A DNA stretch of 64,000 bases from Quercus robur (GCF_932294415.1 NC_065538.1:76769834-76833833), one strand, 5' to 3'. Shown: positions 33,059-46,900, numbered from the stretch's first letter. A program made the numbers and translations. Notes: generated by a model not told the origin, from the sequence alone.

Positions 33059-36000
33059 TTAGCTCTCTCCACTGTTCCTTTGTGCGTTGTTGAGGTTTTG
33101 GTATTCCTGCAAGAACCCAACAGCCCCTGCCAAGATGGCTTTGGGGTGGGGTTGAACTCTCTCAAAATATACTCTATTCCGAGCATTCCAAATTCCCCAA
33201 GACACCACTGCCCATATTTCTAGTTCCTCCATAGAGAGTCTCTGTACCAACGTTTTGAACAGCAGGAAGAAGTCATTGGCTTCGTTTGGGCATTTCTGGA
33301 TTTTCCCCGGACATAAGGCCCATACGTTTCTTGCAAAAGGGCACTCCCACAACAAGTGACCTGCAGATTCAGGTTGTTGACAGCACAGTTCACACTGGGA
33401 TTCCACATTCACCCTCCTCCGATGTAGGCTCTCTCTGGTAGGCAATATATTGGAGCAGGCACGCCAGATGAAATTACGGACCTTTGGGGGCACATTCAAC
33501 TTCCAAATTTTCCTCCAATGAGTTCGGTCCCTACCAGCTGTGGAGTGTTCAACCCGATTTTGTTCCTGCAATCTGATAGCCACTTGATAAGCTGACTTTA
33601 CTGAGAAAGAGTGGGATTTGTTTTCCTTCCAAACCAGTACATCCTGAGTTGGATTACTTTGCAATGGGATGGACAAAATTTCCATACGTGTCCAATGTGC
33701 GAAGAGGTCATGTATTTTTTCCCTATCTCGTTGGACAGTATTGGCATCAATCAGATCCTTTACCATCAAGTTGTGTTGTTTCTCACCAAGGAAAATTGGC
33801 TTATGGGACGGCCACCTGTGAGCAGACACACTAATAGATTGGCCATCCCCTACCTTCCACTATGCGCCTTCCTTAAGTATATCCCTTGCAGCCAGTAAAC
33901 TTCGCCATACATAGAATGGATTATTCCCCAACTCAGCTCCATAAACAAACAATTTGGAAAGTATCGAGCCTTGTAGACCCGAAAAAATAAAAGTGGTTTT
34001 GATTAATCAGCCTCCACGCCTGTTTTGCTAGCAAAGCTAAATTAAAGACATGAATATCCCTAAAACCCATACCACCCCTCTCTTTTGGGTTGCACAATTT
34101 TTTCCAATTTATCCAGTGGATTTTCTTCTCATCCTTTGTCTGCCCCCACCAATACTTTGCCAAAGTAGAATTAATTGTGTCACATAAAGCTTTTGGGAGT
34201 TTGAAAATACCTATAGAGTAAGTCGAAATAGCTTGAGCAACTGTTTTGATGAGTGTCTCCCTTCCTGCCTTTGAAATAAATTTTTCCTTCCAGCCATGAC
34301 TCTTTTTGTTATCCTTTCCTATAAATCTTTAAAGGTGCCTTTGATTTACCTCCCACCATAGGTAAACCAGGATAGGACTCACAATCCTCCATAATCCGTG
34401 CTCCAAAGAGGCCTTGAATGTCTATTTTAATAGCTTGGCTTGTGTGCCGGCTAAAGAAGATAGAGGTCTTATGTCTATTGATTGCCTGCCCCGATGCCGC
34501 TTCATACCGCCCAAGAATTTCAAGGAGGCGTTGGCCCTCTTCCATTGTAGCTTGGCAGAAAATAAAGTTGTCATCTGCAAATAACAGATGAGATATACAA
34601 ACACCATTTGTGCAAGATAAAATGCCATGTAGTTGCTGTGACTCTATTGCCTTCCTGATCAATGAGGATAGGCCCTCTGCACACAGAAGAAACAAGTATG
34701 GGGAGAGTGGATCGCCTTGCTTTATACCATGGGATGGGATGATATATCCTTTTGGTTCACCATTAATAAGTATCGAGTATGATGTAGTGTGGACTGTTTC
34801 CATTGATAACCGCACCCATCTCCCATCAATTAACAATTTGAGCATAATTTGCTGGAGGAAAGCCCATTCCACCCGATCATAGGCTTTGCTGATGTCTAGT
34901 TTTATTGCCATCTTCCCTTTCTTTCCTGTCCTCTTGTTCCTCATCCTGTGTAAAACTTCAAAAGCTACTGTGGTATTGTCAGTAATCAACCGGTTAGGAA
35001 GAAAAGCACTTTGGGAGTCAGATATTACATTTGGCAGGATTAATTTCAGCCTATTGGCCAACACTTTAGATACAATACGGGACACTACATTGCCTAGGCT
35101 AATAGGCCGGTAATCTGAGACAGATCTAGGTTCATTTTTTTTTTTTTGGGATGAGTACAATATGGGTGTAATTCATTTTTTGCAAAAAATGACCAGACTG
35201 TAAAACATATAATACAGCAATAGTAACATCCCTTCCAACTATGTGCCAATATTTTTGGAAAAAGGAAGGGGACATACCATCCGGTCCTGGTGATTTGGAG
35301 GGGTGCATTTGGAAAAGAGCCCGCTTGACCTCTTCAGGAGTGTATGGTTGGAGTAGTGTGTGGTTCATGTCTGGAGTTACTACTGTATCCACTGAGTCCA
35401 ACACTGATTCCAAATTTGTTGGATTTGTTGATGTGAATAAATTCTGAAAATATGCCTCAGCCACCCTAGCCGTATTTGTTTCAGAGGTGCACCATTGACC
35501 ATTATCATCTAAGAAACCATGAATCTAGTTTTTCCGTCGCCTTTGACTAGTTCTTTGTTGGAAATATTTTGTATTCTTATCACCTACTGATAACCATATT
35601 GATCTCGACCTTTGCCTCCAGAATAGTTCATCTTGGAAAAGTAGTGACTGAATCTCATCCCTCACCTTTTGTATCAATTCAATATTGTTTGCCGTATTCA
35701 TAGAAGTTAGTGCTTCTAATTTTTTGTGCTTCTCTTCAATTTTTGTTTTGGTGTTTCCCAAGTTTCTTCCCCACGCCACTAAAGCCATTCGGCATTTTTT
35801 GATCTTCTCAAAGAGCTGAAACATGGGGCTGCCTCTGATCAACACTCCATTCCAGGCTTCAAAAATTACATTTTCACACTCCGGGTGAGAGGCCCACTTC
35901 TCCTCAAAACACTTTAGTATTTTTTTCCGGCGGGCACCCTGTGAATACGGTTGGGTGTTAAGCATTATTGGGTCATGGTCCGAATATGCTACCTGAAGGT

Positions 36001-36655
36001 GGTAAAGCTTACTATTTGGAAAGATATCCCTCCATTCAGTTGTTGCGCAAGCACAATCCAATCTTTCTTGTACATACGCGTCACCCCCTCTATCATTCCT
36101 CCAAGTAAACCTGTTTCCATTGGAGCCAAGATCAATTAGTCCACAATGCAGCAATGCACTTTAGAATTCCTCCATCAAACGAAGCGGTCTCAGGATCCGC
36201 TCTCCCAAACATAACCATGGCAGTGAGTTTCTCGTATGAAGGTGTCTCAACAAACTCCAAGATTCATGCTTTCGATACTCCTCCAGTCTGCCATAAAAAC
36301 TTGTGATTCTCCATGGTGCAGATGGGTTAGTCCTAATTTGGGCATCAATATGGTTTTGAGTGTAATTTTGGACGTGTAAATCTACTTGCTGTTCTTTCCA
36401 TAACATGGCTAGTCCACCGGCTGTATGAATACAGGGAACTGCAAACATACCATCATAGTGCAACTCAGCTTGTATCAATTTCATCTTATCTACTGTACGC
36501 TTCGTCTCCATGAGGAACAAAACGTCGAGAGCTTTTTCCCTCACCAAGTGAGAGAGGACAGTGACTGCATAAGGGTTCCTAAGCTCCTGGCAGTTCCAAC
36601 TCAAGACAATCATTGTGCTCGGCGGGGTTAAATGGCAGCTGCCGCCGTTGTGCAT
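33059..36655 (-). pseudogene. LINE ORF2 relic: endonuclease, reverse transcriptase, zf-RVT
   Basis: Pieces in order: endonuclease start at 36161-36655 (VLSWNCQELRNP, METKR); endonuclease end at 35525-36154 with SDHDP catalytic motif; RT start at 35132-35464 (SPGPDGMSPSFFQ); RT core at 34309-35160 with LDISKAYDRVEW, QGDPLSPYLF and FADD catalytic box; a linker at 33933-34163; and the zf-RVT domain at 33059-33829 (WRACSNILPTRESL, then C-x2-C and H-x4-C). Breaks include a frameshift in an A/T run at about 35140-35160 and stops near 36157, 35525 and 34165. The enzyme nicks target DNA and copies LINE RNA into it. There is no RNase H domain. It is not functional. Confidence 0.85.
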
Positions 36656-37680
36656 GTTTTTGTACGCTTCCTTTCTTCAACAACCTCATTCTTTGCCTCA
36701 CAAGTTCTTTTCTTTCCCACGAAGCCTTCAGAGACCACGGGTTTACTAGAGGAGTCAAGTTCTGGGCGTGGAATTTTTTTTAACCGTGGAAGATTTTTCG
36801 CATTAGGTTTCTTTTTTGTGTCACGTGACTCCCTCATGCTTGTGTTTGCTAGGGTTTCAGATTCTTTGCTTTCCACATTATCCACGTAGGAGATAGGAAC
36901 ACTCACAAGCCGTGCTCCATGATTTTTGGGATTGTGCTCTATCCCATTAAATTCGGTTTGCATCATAATAGGACCGTTTTCAAAGTCAACTAGAACAGAA
37001 ATGGATGTCTCTTTATTCGTTATTAAGGCTGGCTGCATGTCCGTTACCCCCTCATCAATACCATTAATCACATGAATTACAGGTGGAGGATTTATCGTTT
37101 CAGGATCGTGGTCGGACGGTGGTGGCGCTCCATCACTTGTATCTCCTTGGTCCCGGCGTGGTGGGGTTGGTGGTGCCCGTGTCTGTTGAGATTTTGGCCT
37201 TCGAAAACCAGCACGCAACCACTCCCTATATGGAGTTTCCTCTCCCTCCCTAAGCCTGATTGTGCATGACTTAGATTCATGGCCTAGCAAACCATAGTGG
37301 AAGCATAAACCTAGAAACCTTTTGTATTGGAATGCCACCCAAACTTGGTCACCTTCTAGACTAAGCACAGGGGCTCTGTGCCGTATTGGTTTATCTATTG
37401 GCATCTCTACTCAGATACGGAGGAACCTCGCTTGGTCCGATGCAATTGCCTTACAATCCACCTCAATGACTCGGCTAATTGCCCTCCCTATATCTTTGCC
37501 TGCTTCATCGTTAAAAAGGTCGAATGGCAATCCCCACACTTGGACCCAAATCGGCACATATTGAAAGTTAACTGAGAAAGCCGTCATCCCTTTCTCCCAT
37601 CGTCGAAGTAATAACAAATGGTTATCAAAACTCCATGGACCATTGTTAAGCACCCATACTAATTGGCTCTCGATGGCAAA
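36628..37680 (-). pseudogene. LINE ORF1 relic: DUF4283 and CCHC-like knuckle
   Basis: Two pieces, 37411-37680 and 36628-37404, split by a stop at about 37408. The first has the DUF4283 core (LNNGPWSFDNHLLLLRRW, then WVQVWGLPFD). The second has the zf-CCHC_4-like CFHYGLLGHESKSC and a Pro/Arg-rich tail. The protein would bind LINE RNA. The domain N-terminus is missing at 37690, showing 5' truncation. Confidence 0.8.
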
Positions 37681-37690
37681 TTTAAACTGT

Positions 37691-38227
37691 ATAAGTTAAT
37701 TGTTCAAACAAATGTATCTGAACTTGAGGCATGAGGCAAAAGTGCTAAAACATCATTTGAGAGACAAAACTATAGGCAGCACGGGTAAACAATTTTTGTA
37801 GTAATCATATATGTGCATCATGATACGATATATAATGTGAATACACTGAATAACTTTCACACAAGGTCAAGCATTCAGTACACTTGTTCGATATAAAATC
37901 TTAATTGTTAAATACACACTCTTTCAATTTCAGCCTACCATAAGCTCCATATACCTTAACTCAGACGTCTATTCTGAAAAGATGTTTGACAGAATTTTCA
38001 TAAGCTCAATCTAGGAAACAAACCCAAATCGTAAAAAATTAAAACTAGAGTAAATATTAGTTCTCAACAACCAAGGAAATGAAAATGAATGGGAAATAAG
38101 GATCGCAACAAATCCTATTATGGTTTATATGTTGAGCAAAGTTTAATTTCATGTGTGTAGAGAAAAATGCAAATCTGTCTAAAATTTGTTCAACATATAA
38201 AACTCTAAAGATGATACTAGAATTTTA
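37691..38227. other. Intergenic, nothing recognised
   Basis: AT-rich, with no coding signal or transposon end seen. Confidence 0.45.
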
Positions 38228-38706
38228 TGGCCTGTTTGGAAGTTTAGAGAGGGAGTAGAGGGGAGAAGAGTAGTGGAGAGGAGAGTAAAGGGGAATGGTT
38301 CTCCTTCACCTTGTTTGAATGTTTTTAAAATTAGTAAGGGGAAATGGAGTAATTAGCCATTTTCCTTGTTTGAATATTTTAAAAATTAGGATGGAGAAGA
38401 GAAGAAATGATTAAAATAGACAAATTTACTCCTATTTGAAAATTGACTTGCAACATTGGTCTATTATTAATTTAGAAAGGGTAAGAAATTTATCTAGTCA
38501 ATAATTTATCTACTCTACTCTACTCTCCCTCCGAATCTCTCCAATTTGAGGGAATTAAAAATGAGAGGTTAGAGGTGGTTGAAACCCCTCCAAACCCCTC
38601 CTAACTTCTCCCCTCCTTTCTTAAAAAACTTCCAAACAAGATAATTGAATTACTCTCCCTCCCTTTATTCTACTCCCCCTCCTTTTTTAAACTTCCAAAC
38701 AGGCCA
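38228..38706. mobile_element. Tourist-like MITE with good inverted ends
   Basis: 479 bp, starts TGGCCTGTTTGGAAGTTT and ends AAACTTCCAAACAGGCCA, flanked by TTA at 38225-38227 and 38707-38709. The interior is purine-rich then pyrimidine-rich (GGAGTAGAGGGGAG against CTCCCCTCC), so the transcript could fold on itself. Confidence 0.85.
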
Positions 38707-39501
38707 TTAAAGAGGAATTTCAGCAAACACATACTTGTGCTTCACGTTCAATGCTGTTATCTTGAGGAGTGAAGCAAGATTGCTGGTATCACTCTTTCAA
38801 CTCTGAAAATACAAGAAGAAGAATGCTTTCCAATATATCATCATGATAAATTCCACAAAAACATTTCAAAAAGAAACAATTAAAGATTCAGTCTAAAATC
38901 ATAGAAAGATTGACAGATATAACTAACCTGTTTGGAGTTGAATCGGCTAGAAGTTTTGCCCCAATCAGTGATGAACTTGTGACAAACTTGTGACAGCAAT
39001 ACAAGACCCACAAAATCCCTAGCCCAAAACAAAACCTAAATGGAAGCCTGACCCATGGAGCTTCAGTCTAACCCAAATGGAAGCCTAATCCCCTCCCTTG
39101 AATCTTCGGTTTTGAGATGAGAATATGGGTTTCAAGAATGGTTTTTGGGTTTGGTAAGGGAGAAAAGAGTGGGTTCGGTATGGGTTCACTCAGAGGAAGA
39201 AGAGCAGAGGCTGTGTTTGTGATGGTGGTTCGGTCATAGGGAGTAGTGAAGCGGAGATGGATTTGGCGGAGTGGGTTGAGGGAAGGGAAGAGCGGCTTGG
39301 GTTGAGGGAGAATGAAGAAAAAAAAATGGAGAGGAGGCAGAGGCGTAAGCGTGGGAGAAAGAGAGAACGAGAAAAAAAAATTGAGGAAAACCAGAGGAGA
39401 TAGGCGCAAAAGGGAAGTGTGTTTTATTAAACAATTTTTTTTTTTTTTTTTTTACAATCTCGCTACAGTAAACTGCCATAGCAGTCCATTTGGCATTCTT
39501 A
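38707..39501. other. Intergenic, low-complexity frames
   Basis: Minus-strand frames at 39068-39479 are rich in Phe, Leu, Pro and Ser and look like shadows of a purine-rich repeat. ACAATCTCGCTACAGTAAACTGCC near 39455 resembles the subterminal part of a Harbinger-type element, but I found no matching partner end. Confidence 0.4.
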
Positions 39502-39786
39502 GTGTTCGTTTGGATAGCACTTAAAGTGCTGCGTCTGCGTTTTCTTTTTCTCTTTTTTTTTTTATTTTTTTTATTTTTTTTATTTTTTTTTTCAGCTGCA
39601 ACTGTTGACCCGGTCTTTTATAAACAGTGCACTTGTGCACTGTTCACGGATCCCAGAAACTCTACTTTTTATCAACTTTTTCATTAATAATGGGTCTCAC
39701 GGTACTATTCACATATTTAAAAATTATTTTGCTACAGTGTTTTCAGTTTTCAGTTTCAGCAAAATAAGTTCTATCCAAACATACCC
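39502..39786. mobile_element. Tourist-like MITE
   Basis: 285 bp, GTGTTCGTTTGGATAG to CTATCCAAACATACCC, flanked by TTA (39499-39501 and 39787-39789). It holds a T-rich run and the family blocks GCTACAGTGTTTTCAG and CACTGTTCACGG. Confidence 0.85.
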
Positions 39787-39852
39787 TTAATGAGAATGCT
39801 CTTAATTGTTTGCTTTTCAGTTTTTCTTTCTTCTTTAATTCTTCTTCACATT

Positions 39853-41075
39853 TATCAGGTTGGTTTTTCAGTTTTTCTTTCTTTTCTTCACGTTTATCAA
39901 GTTGGTTTGCTTTTCAAATTTTCACCAATTTGATATTAAGGTTTGCTGGAAGTCTTACAAGCGAGCCCTAGCCCCTAGGTATGATTTTTTTTTTCTTTAA
40001 TTTTGTCATTAAATTAATAGATATATAATATGACAAATTAATAAAGAGAAATACTAATGAGTTACTTAGGTTAGTTTTTCAGTTTTTCTTTCTTCTTTAA
40101 TTCTTCTTTGAGTTTGTCAAGTTGGTTTGCTTTTCAAATTTTCACCAATTTGATATTAAGGTTTGCTGGATGTCCTACGAGCCCTAGCCCCTAGGTATGA
40201 CTTTTCTTCTTTATTTTTGCCATTAAATTAAGGAAAATGCTAACAAGTGCGTTCAGGGCACTCGTTAAAAATCCAGTTAAAGAAATTTTTTATGGGAAAA
40301 GAAACAAAAAGTAATTAATGTTTTGACAGCTTTTTTCATTTCCCATAAAAATAATGTCAAAATTTTCCAAAAATGGATTCTTAACAAATATCCTAAGGAC
40401 ACTCGTTAGCATGACCCTTAAATTAATAGATATATAATATGACAAATTAATAAAGAGAAATGCTAATGAGTTACTTAGGTTAGTTTTTCAGTTTTTCTTT
40501 CTTCTTTAATTTTCCTTCAAGTTTATCAAGTTGGTTTGCTTTTCAAATTTTCACCAATTTGATATTAAGGTTTGCTGGAAGTCCTACAAGCGAGCCCTAG
40601 CCCCTAGGTATGACTTTTCTTCTTTATTTTTGCCATTAAATTAAGGAAAATGCTAACAAGTGCCTTAAGGGCACTCATTAAGAATCCAGTTAAAGAAAGT
40701 TTTTATGGGAAAAGAAAAAAAAAGTAATTAATATTTTGACAGCTTTTTTCATTTCCTATAAAAATGATATCAAAACTTTCCTAAAATAGATTCTTAACAA
40801 ATGCCCTAAGAACACTCGTTAGCATGACTCTTAAATTAATAGATATATAATATGATAAATTAATAAAGAAAAATACTAATGAGTGTCTTTAGGTTGGTTT
40901 TTCAGTTTTTCTTTCTTCTTTAATTCTTCTTCATGTTTATCAAGTTGGTTTGCTTTTCAAATTTTCACCAATTTGATATTAAGGTTTGTTGGAAGTCCTA
41001 CAAGCGGGCCCTAGCCCCTAGGTATGACTTTTCTTCTCTTTTTTTGTCATTAAATTAATAGATATATAATATGAT
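39853..41075. repeat. Four-unit tandem array with two embedded MITEs
   Basis: The core TTTTTCAGTTTTTCTTTCTT... to CCCTAGCCCCTAGGTATGA recurs at about 39860, 40068, 40480 and 40895. Units 2 and 3 each carry a 186-bp element (40232-40417 and 40645-40830) with ends GGAAAATGCTAACAAGTGC and GTTAGCATGACYC, flanked by TTAA. The two MITE-bearing units are spaced 413 bp apart, so a unit plus MITE was duplicated together. Confidence 0.75.
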
Positions 41076-43921
41076 AAATTAATACATATGTTATATGTTT
41101 TCATTGATCCTTTTAAGTAAGGTTGAACATCGAATGAAAATTGAATAGTTTTTTATGTTTGATTTTTTAAAATATTATTTTTGTAATTAGATTCTCAATA
41201 CTTAAGAAATGCTTAAATGATATAGTTCACTTGAACATATATGTTTTTTTTTTTGTTTTTTTTTATGTGCACTAAATGCCATTCTGAAACAAATAATTGT
41301 TTGTTTTCAAAAAAATTGTTAGCTTTCGAAAAAAAAAAAACTATTTGTATACTCTACATTACATAATAGATTTATTCAATTTCCAAGTGTAAATTTTTTA
41401 TTTAATTATCATGTTCACAATATTCACCAACTAGTTCTTTAATATTAATCTACTAAATATGCTAATAGTATAATGTTTAAATTTGATAGTGGCGCCGTAA
41501 GCTGTTGAAGTGATAACAATAAAATGTAAAAATTAAAACTCACTATTACTTATTATTATATATTTAAAACAATATTATATATTTAATTAAAAAAAATACT
41601 GAAAGTAACATAAACTCTCAAAATTTTAAGTTTCGTCCAGGGTACACCTTCCTAATTTCTGGGGAAATGTTTGTCGCAAGACGACTCTAAACTACAATTA
41701 TTGCATGGTTGTGTACTCGACTTGCTATTCCACTGTCCACATGCAAACTTTGTCCAGTGTGGTCCACCACCTAATCATGATCGTGTACGGGCTAGCTAGG
41801 TTGATATTACAATTGTGGCCCTTATTCTTTTGATAATCACAACACTAATTAATGACACTAGTGGTGATCAGTACGTGTCAATGGTGCATAATCTGTAATG
41901 GTGTCAATCATAGTGTGTAGTCATTTCGTTTAATTCTATGACATAAGTTTCTTTATAATTAAAGGGAAATTCTTAATTTATAATCCGAGCATTTATATTA
42001 GGAATGAGATATGTTATATGTAGAAAAAATTTAGTATAAAAGCTCAAAATTTCCCACACATTTGGATTTGTAAAAACCAGCTATTATAAAAAAAAATTTG
42101 CAATCATGCTACAGCTTAATTATAAAAAAAATTAAAAAAAAAATATTTTATTCATTTACTTTTTCAATTCCTCTCTTTCTCTCCCTCTATCTCTCTCTCA
42201 CCAGTCACACTCTCGTCTTTTTTTTTTTTTTTTTCCAAAAGTTTGATGTGGATTTGATATGGTGGCAGATGGGGTTTGATGTGGTGGAGCTCATGGGTTT
42301 GATGTGGTGGAGGGTTTTTGTGGTGGTGGGGATGGGTGATTAAAGGTGGTGGTGGCTGATGTGGGTTTGTTTGATTACTTTGTTAATGGGTTTGTGGGTC
42401 GTGACAAAGGTGGATGAGGCGAGGAAAGGATGGTTGTGGCAACGGTGGGTGCAGCATTGCAAATATGGGTTGTGGTAGAGGTGGATTTTTTTATGGGTTC
42501 ATGGTGGTGTAGTTGAAGGTTGCCGTGGTGGTGATGGAAGGGGGTGGGGTTTTTATTATGGGTCATATGTGGGTTCATGATGGTGGAGGCGGGGGGTTGC
42601 TGTGGTGATGGTGGTGGCGTGGCCATGGGTTTCGGGGTTGAAGTTTCTGGGGTTGCTGTGGGGTGGTGGCATGGCCATGGGTTTCGGTATTGAGTTTTGG
42701 AGATGACTTTGGTTTTCGACTTTGGTTTTCAACTTTGGCTACTGAGTTTTGGAGATGAAAATCAGTTTGGGTACTAAGTTTTGGACATGAAAATTAGTTT
42801 GGGTTTGTTCTTCGTGGTGGTGGTGGTAGCAAGTGGTTGCAGAGATGATTTGGGTTTCTGTTCTCATTTGGGTCTTGAGATTTATTATTTTATTGTGTAG
42901 AAATATTATTTTAATGTATTGTATTGTAAAATAAAAGTTGGGATGCTGAGAGCATTGTAAAATAATATAATATAATTGATAAAGTGACTTTTTAAAATGG
43001 TAAAATAAGATGTGATAGAATTTTGGGATGTGAATGCTTTAATAGTTTAAAATTTATATTGTAAACTAAAGAAATGCTTCCAATACTATACACATTAGCA
43101 AAAAGTGTACAGTATATTTAGTTTGTGATATAAGATTTACATTGCTAGTACAATATAAATTTATAATTACTCATAATGAAATTGTTTCATTGAGAATGTT
43201 ATTCAAGTTCATTTGTAACCGTTTGGTGTAAGTTGAAGTTAGAAGAAAACTACATATTCACCATGCAAGTCTGAGAATTTTGGTCGAGCAAATTGTAGAG
43301 CAGTTGAGCGAAATCTGGCAAATTCAAAATATTGTAGGATATAAAGTTTTTCTTGGTATTCGCTCCTCACCATAGAACAAGGAAAAAAAAAAAAAACCCT
43401 TAATATTTTGTAGAGAAAGGCGAAAAAGAATTTTTTGAGAATACCTTGCCAAAGCCAAAAAGTCTTTCAACTTCTCCATTAATTGCCACATTATCGACAG
43501 GACTTTACCACAAAAACACTAATAATGACCTACTATGTGTTTGGAATATTGTTTTGAAACCACTGAGATCAAGTAAAATTTTCAAACAGCCTTGAATTGG
43601 CCAAGAAATTGGTTAAATGGCAGACTTATCGACTTACAGCATCAAATAACTGTGATAACTGTGATGACACAAGGCTGGATTCAGCAATTGAGAGAAATTA
43701 GGCTATAGTGTCTCTTTTCATATATATTGCAACAATCTTCATAGTGGATTTGGTTACATATTATTCAGGAAATTTGAAAATTTATTTAGCACTTAAATTT
43801 TAAGGAAATGCTAGTGCAAGAAGCTGAAATTTTGCTAACTAGTTTAAGCCTCCTCACATCTTCCATTGGTTATTACATTACCAAAGCGTAATACGTTATG
43901 AAACCCAAAAGTCTAATTTGT
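41076..43921. other. AT-rich intergenic with a GT-rich block
   Basis: No gene is recognised. Bases 42240-42860 are rich in GGTGGTGG; the minus-strand Pro/His/Thr-rich frame there is a shadow. AATCATGCTACAGC at about 42100 and GGGATGTGAATGC at about 43028 hint at a Harbinger-type non-autonomous element, but ends and duplication are unclear. Bases 43085-43170 are half of the hairpin MITE seen at 45352-45556. Bases 43190-43921 hold the 3' flank of the terpene synthase gene. Confidence 0.4.
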
Positions 43922-46900
43922 TTACATTTTCTTATAGGGAACACTTTTAAAGATCAGTGACTTCATGTGCTCCTCCAGACTTGGAAGGCGATGTTTCTCG
44001 TCATAACTGTACATCAAAGGAACCATCCTTGCAGCATTAAGAGAAGCCTTTATAAAAGACGCTGGAAATGGATTTGGGTTGAGGCAATCCTTGTTGAGTT
44101 GCTTCCATGCATTTGAAATCATTTTAATAACAAGACTTTTTGCATCTTCAACTGAACAGCCTTGATGTTCTTTCCTGTAGCACTCAATATAGGATCCATC
44201 ATGACCGTTTTGATCCTCATCCTGCAGATAATCCTAACCAGTTAGTGAGTTAACCTTAGAAGTTGCAAACATAAGATGAGATAAAAAGTTAAAATTTTTC
44301 ATATAATATATATATATTATATGAAAAATTTTAACTTTTTATCTCATCTTTTACCAGATAAATAACATATATATGTTTTTAAAAATAAACTAATTTTTAT
44401 CCTTTTTTTTTAATTTTTTTATCTCACATTTAACAAATAAATTAACGAAAATTATAAAATACTAAACTCACTTACGAAATGCTTTTAATAATTGTTAACA
44501 TGCCCTGATATGATCATTATAAAAATGATGTTAATAATAAATTTATATAAAAGTGAAGTTCTCTCATCCCACTTCACCCAACTTGTGATTTTAACAAAGT
44601 GTGGAAAGGGTTGTGGAAAAAACTGGTTTCCCTCTACTCTTAGGAAAATATTATTTTTCCTATTTTTCTGAGAAAACTATGACCCTTACACGTGGATGGC
44701 TGTGGTTAATGCGACAAAAGGTGGAGTAAATGAGAGGAAATTCAATTTCCTTTGACTTCTAACATGCGACTGTCCTATTCCTCGCTTCAAAAGATAAAAG
44801 AATAAAATTAAAATGCCACTGCCCTTTAGACCACTAGATATCTATTATTGGTGGGATCACTCCCTTATTAAAACTGGATAAATTATGTGTGGCTGCTTGT
44901 GAATTTAATCTTATTCTCTTACCTGGGCATTTCCGAGGTCATCCCAGAGTCGAAGAATTGTGGCTATGGAAGATGTAATGCTGGGATTGCTGTCCAAAAG
45001 ATCAACAGTATCCTTGCTAATTCCCTCACCCAAGAGAAAGAACACGTGAACTAGCACCACATGCAATCCTGTACTCACATGTGCATTCTTCATGTACTCC
45101 TCTGCCTTTGGCATGGTCCCAGAAGCAAACCATTGTGCTTCTAATAGGAAGGCATTACACAATCTGGCCCACTGTAACAATCAACAATTGCAAAGGTGTA
45201 ACATGAGTAATCTCTTCGAAATTTTACTATTCACATGAAAAATATGTTAAAATACAATGTTTGTCCTTATACGATAGGCCAAGAGCGATTTTTGTCCTAA
45301 AATCTTACTAATCACTTTATGTCTCTAGATTAAAAGTGACCATTTTAAATTTGTTGAGAATTAAAACAATAATAGAAAATTATTAATTTATATTGTACTA
45401 TCAATGTAAGATTTACATTATAGACTAAATAAATGTATACATTTGCATAAAAGTGTATAATATTGTATATATTTGTTTAATCTACAAAGTAAATCTTACA
45501 TTGATAGTATAATATAAACTAATAGTTTTCTATTAATTTTTTTAGTTTTCAACAAACTTAAAATGGTCACTTTTAGTCCCTCTAAAAGTTGAAGCAATCA
45601 TTTTTATTATTTCTAATGTATCTAAGAGAGTAATGTCGTCATGTTAGTTTAAATTTGGTCATGTCATTTAAGGAATCTAAAGCAATCATTTTAAATTTCA
45701 AGATTTAAAATTATTAATAAACTAAAATTTAGGGACCAATATGTATTTTTCTTTAGAAAATAATTGTGTTTGATAGTTATTTTGTCAACATATATACCGC
45801 TTTTTTTAGGGAGTCTATAGGGTTCCATCCGGTCCTTTGGTAGACCTTGTAGCTGATTTCATTGGTAATGTCATAAAGAGCCACGAAACATATCTTCACA
45901 GAGTCTGGTAGTTTCTCAGTTGCTGATAATTCCCATCTACGTGCACAGAAAAACGTAGTAATCACGTATAGTGAAATAGCAAAACAAAGCAAATCATATT
46001 TTTCTACTGTTTTAATTATCACTCATTTATTATTTCACATTTTTTTTATATTCACTTTTATGAGTTGAAATGTGAACATTTTTAAAATATGAATATTCTT
46101 GCATCAATTATATAATGGTGTAAAATGGTGGAATCAAACACAGTGTAAAAGAATATTTAACAATTTTCCTATATGGAACAAACACACGTACCGATTCACC
46201 GCATTTGTGAAGAGAGTGAGTTCATCTAGTGTTCCGTAAACATCAAACATGTCGTCTATCACGTAAACCATAGCTATAGGTTTTGTGAGCTCAACCCTTT
46301 GATATGTCAGGCTTGGATCTGTGAGGCAAGCCGCTGTCCACATGTACCATTTAAGTGGTTGATTTCTCGCAAAGTTCAACTTTTTAGCCAGACCTAAGCC
46401 TTTCCACCATCTTTTAGGAGAAATGATAATTTAGAATAGTATCAAAGTATATAGGCAATCTGAGTTCCAAAATAATTAATAGAAAATCATAACAAAAATA
46501 TTCCAGAGTCTCATTGAACTTACTTGAAAATTTGAAGAAGTTCCAGTTGGTGTATGGACTGGACGATTTTGAAGTCCATCTTTGCTAGTTCTTGTAAATG
46601 TTTTACCCAACCCCTTGCCCCTTCGAAATTGTCAAGGAGGCCCTTAGCCATGAACCTTGGCAAACTCTTATGATAGGGATGCTCCAATGTGTTTAGAATG
46701 AATCTAGCTTGTTGGTGATCAAGATGTTTGATGTTTGCTTCGAGAAGATGGCGACTGAAGTCTTTAGCTTCATCAAGTAAGTCTTCCTCATTGATGCTTA
46801 CCTCTGACGCATCATATAATTCCATCAATCCACTTATGTGTTCACCTAACTCCAATTTGAAGTTTCCTTCTTTGTTCTTGAATTTGTTAAACACATCTGT

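Larger units (their letters stand above)
32903..37690 (-). mobile_element. L1-type LINE, decayed, 5'-truncated
   Basis: About 4.8 kb on the minus strand with a poly(A) tail at the low-coordinate end. ORF1 (zinc-knuckle RNA-binding protein) occupies 36628-37680. ORF2 occupies 33059-36655: endonuclease, reverse transcriptase, zf-RVT. The frame is broken several times. The 5' end stops inside the ORF1 N-terminal domain, so the copy is truncated. I could not identify a clean target duplication. Confidence 0.85.

Noticed and set aside
42375-42626. Pro/His/Thr-rich minus-strand frame
   Set aside because: It follows a GGTGGT repeat region and resembles no protein.
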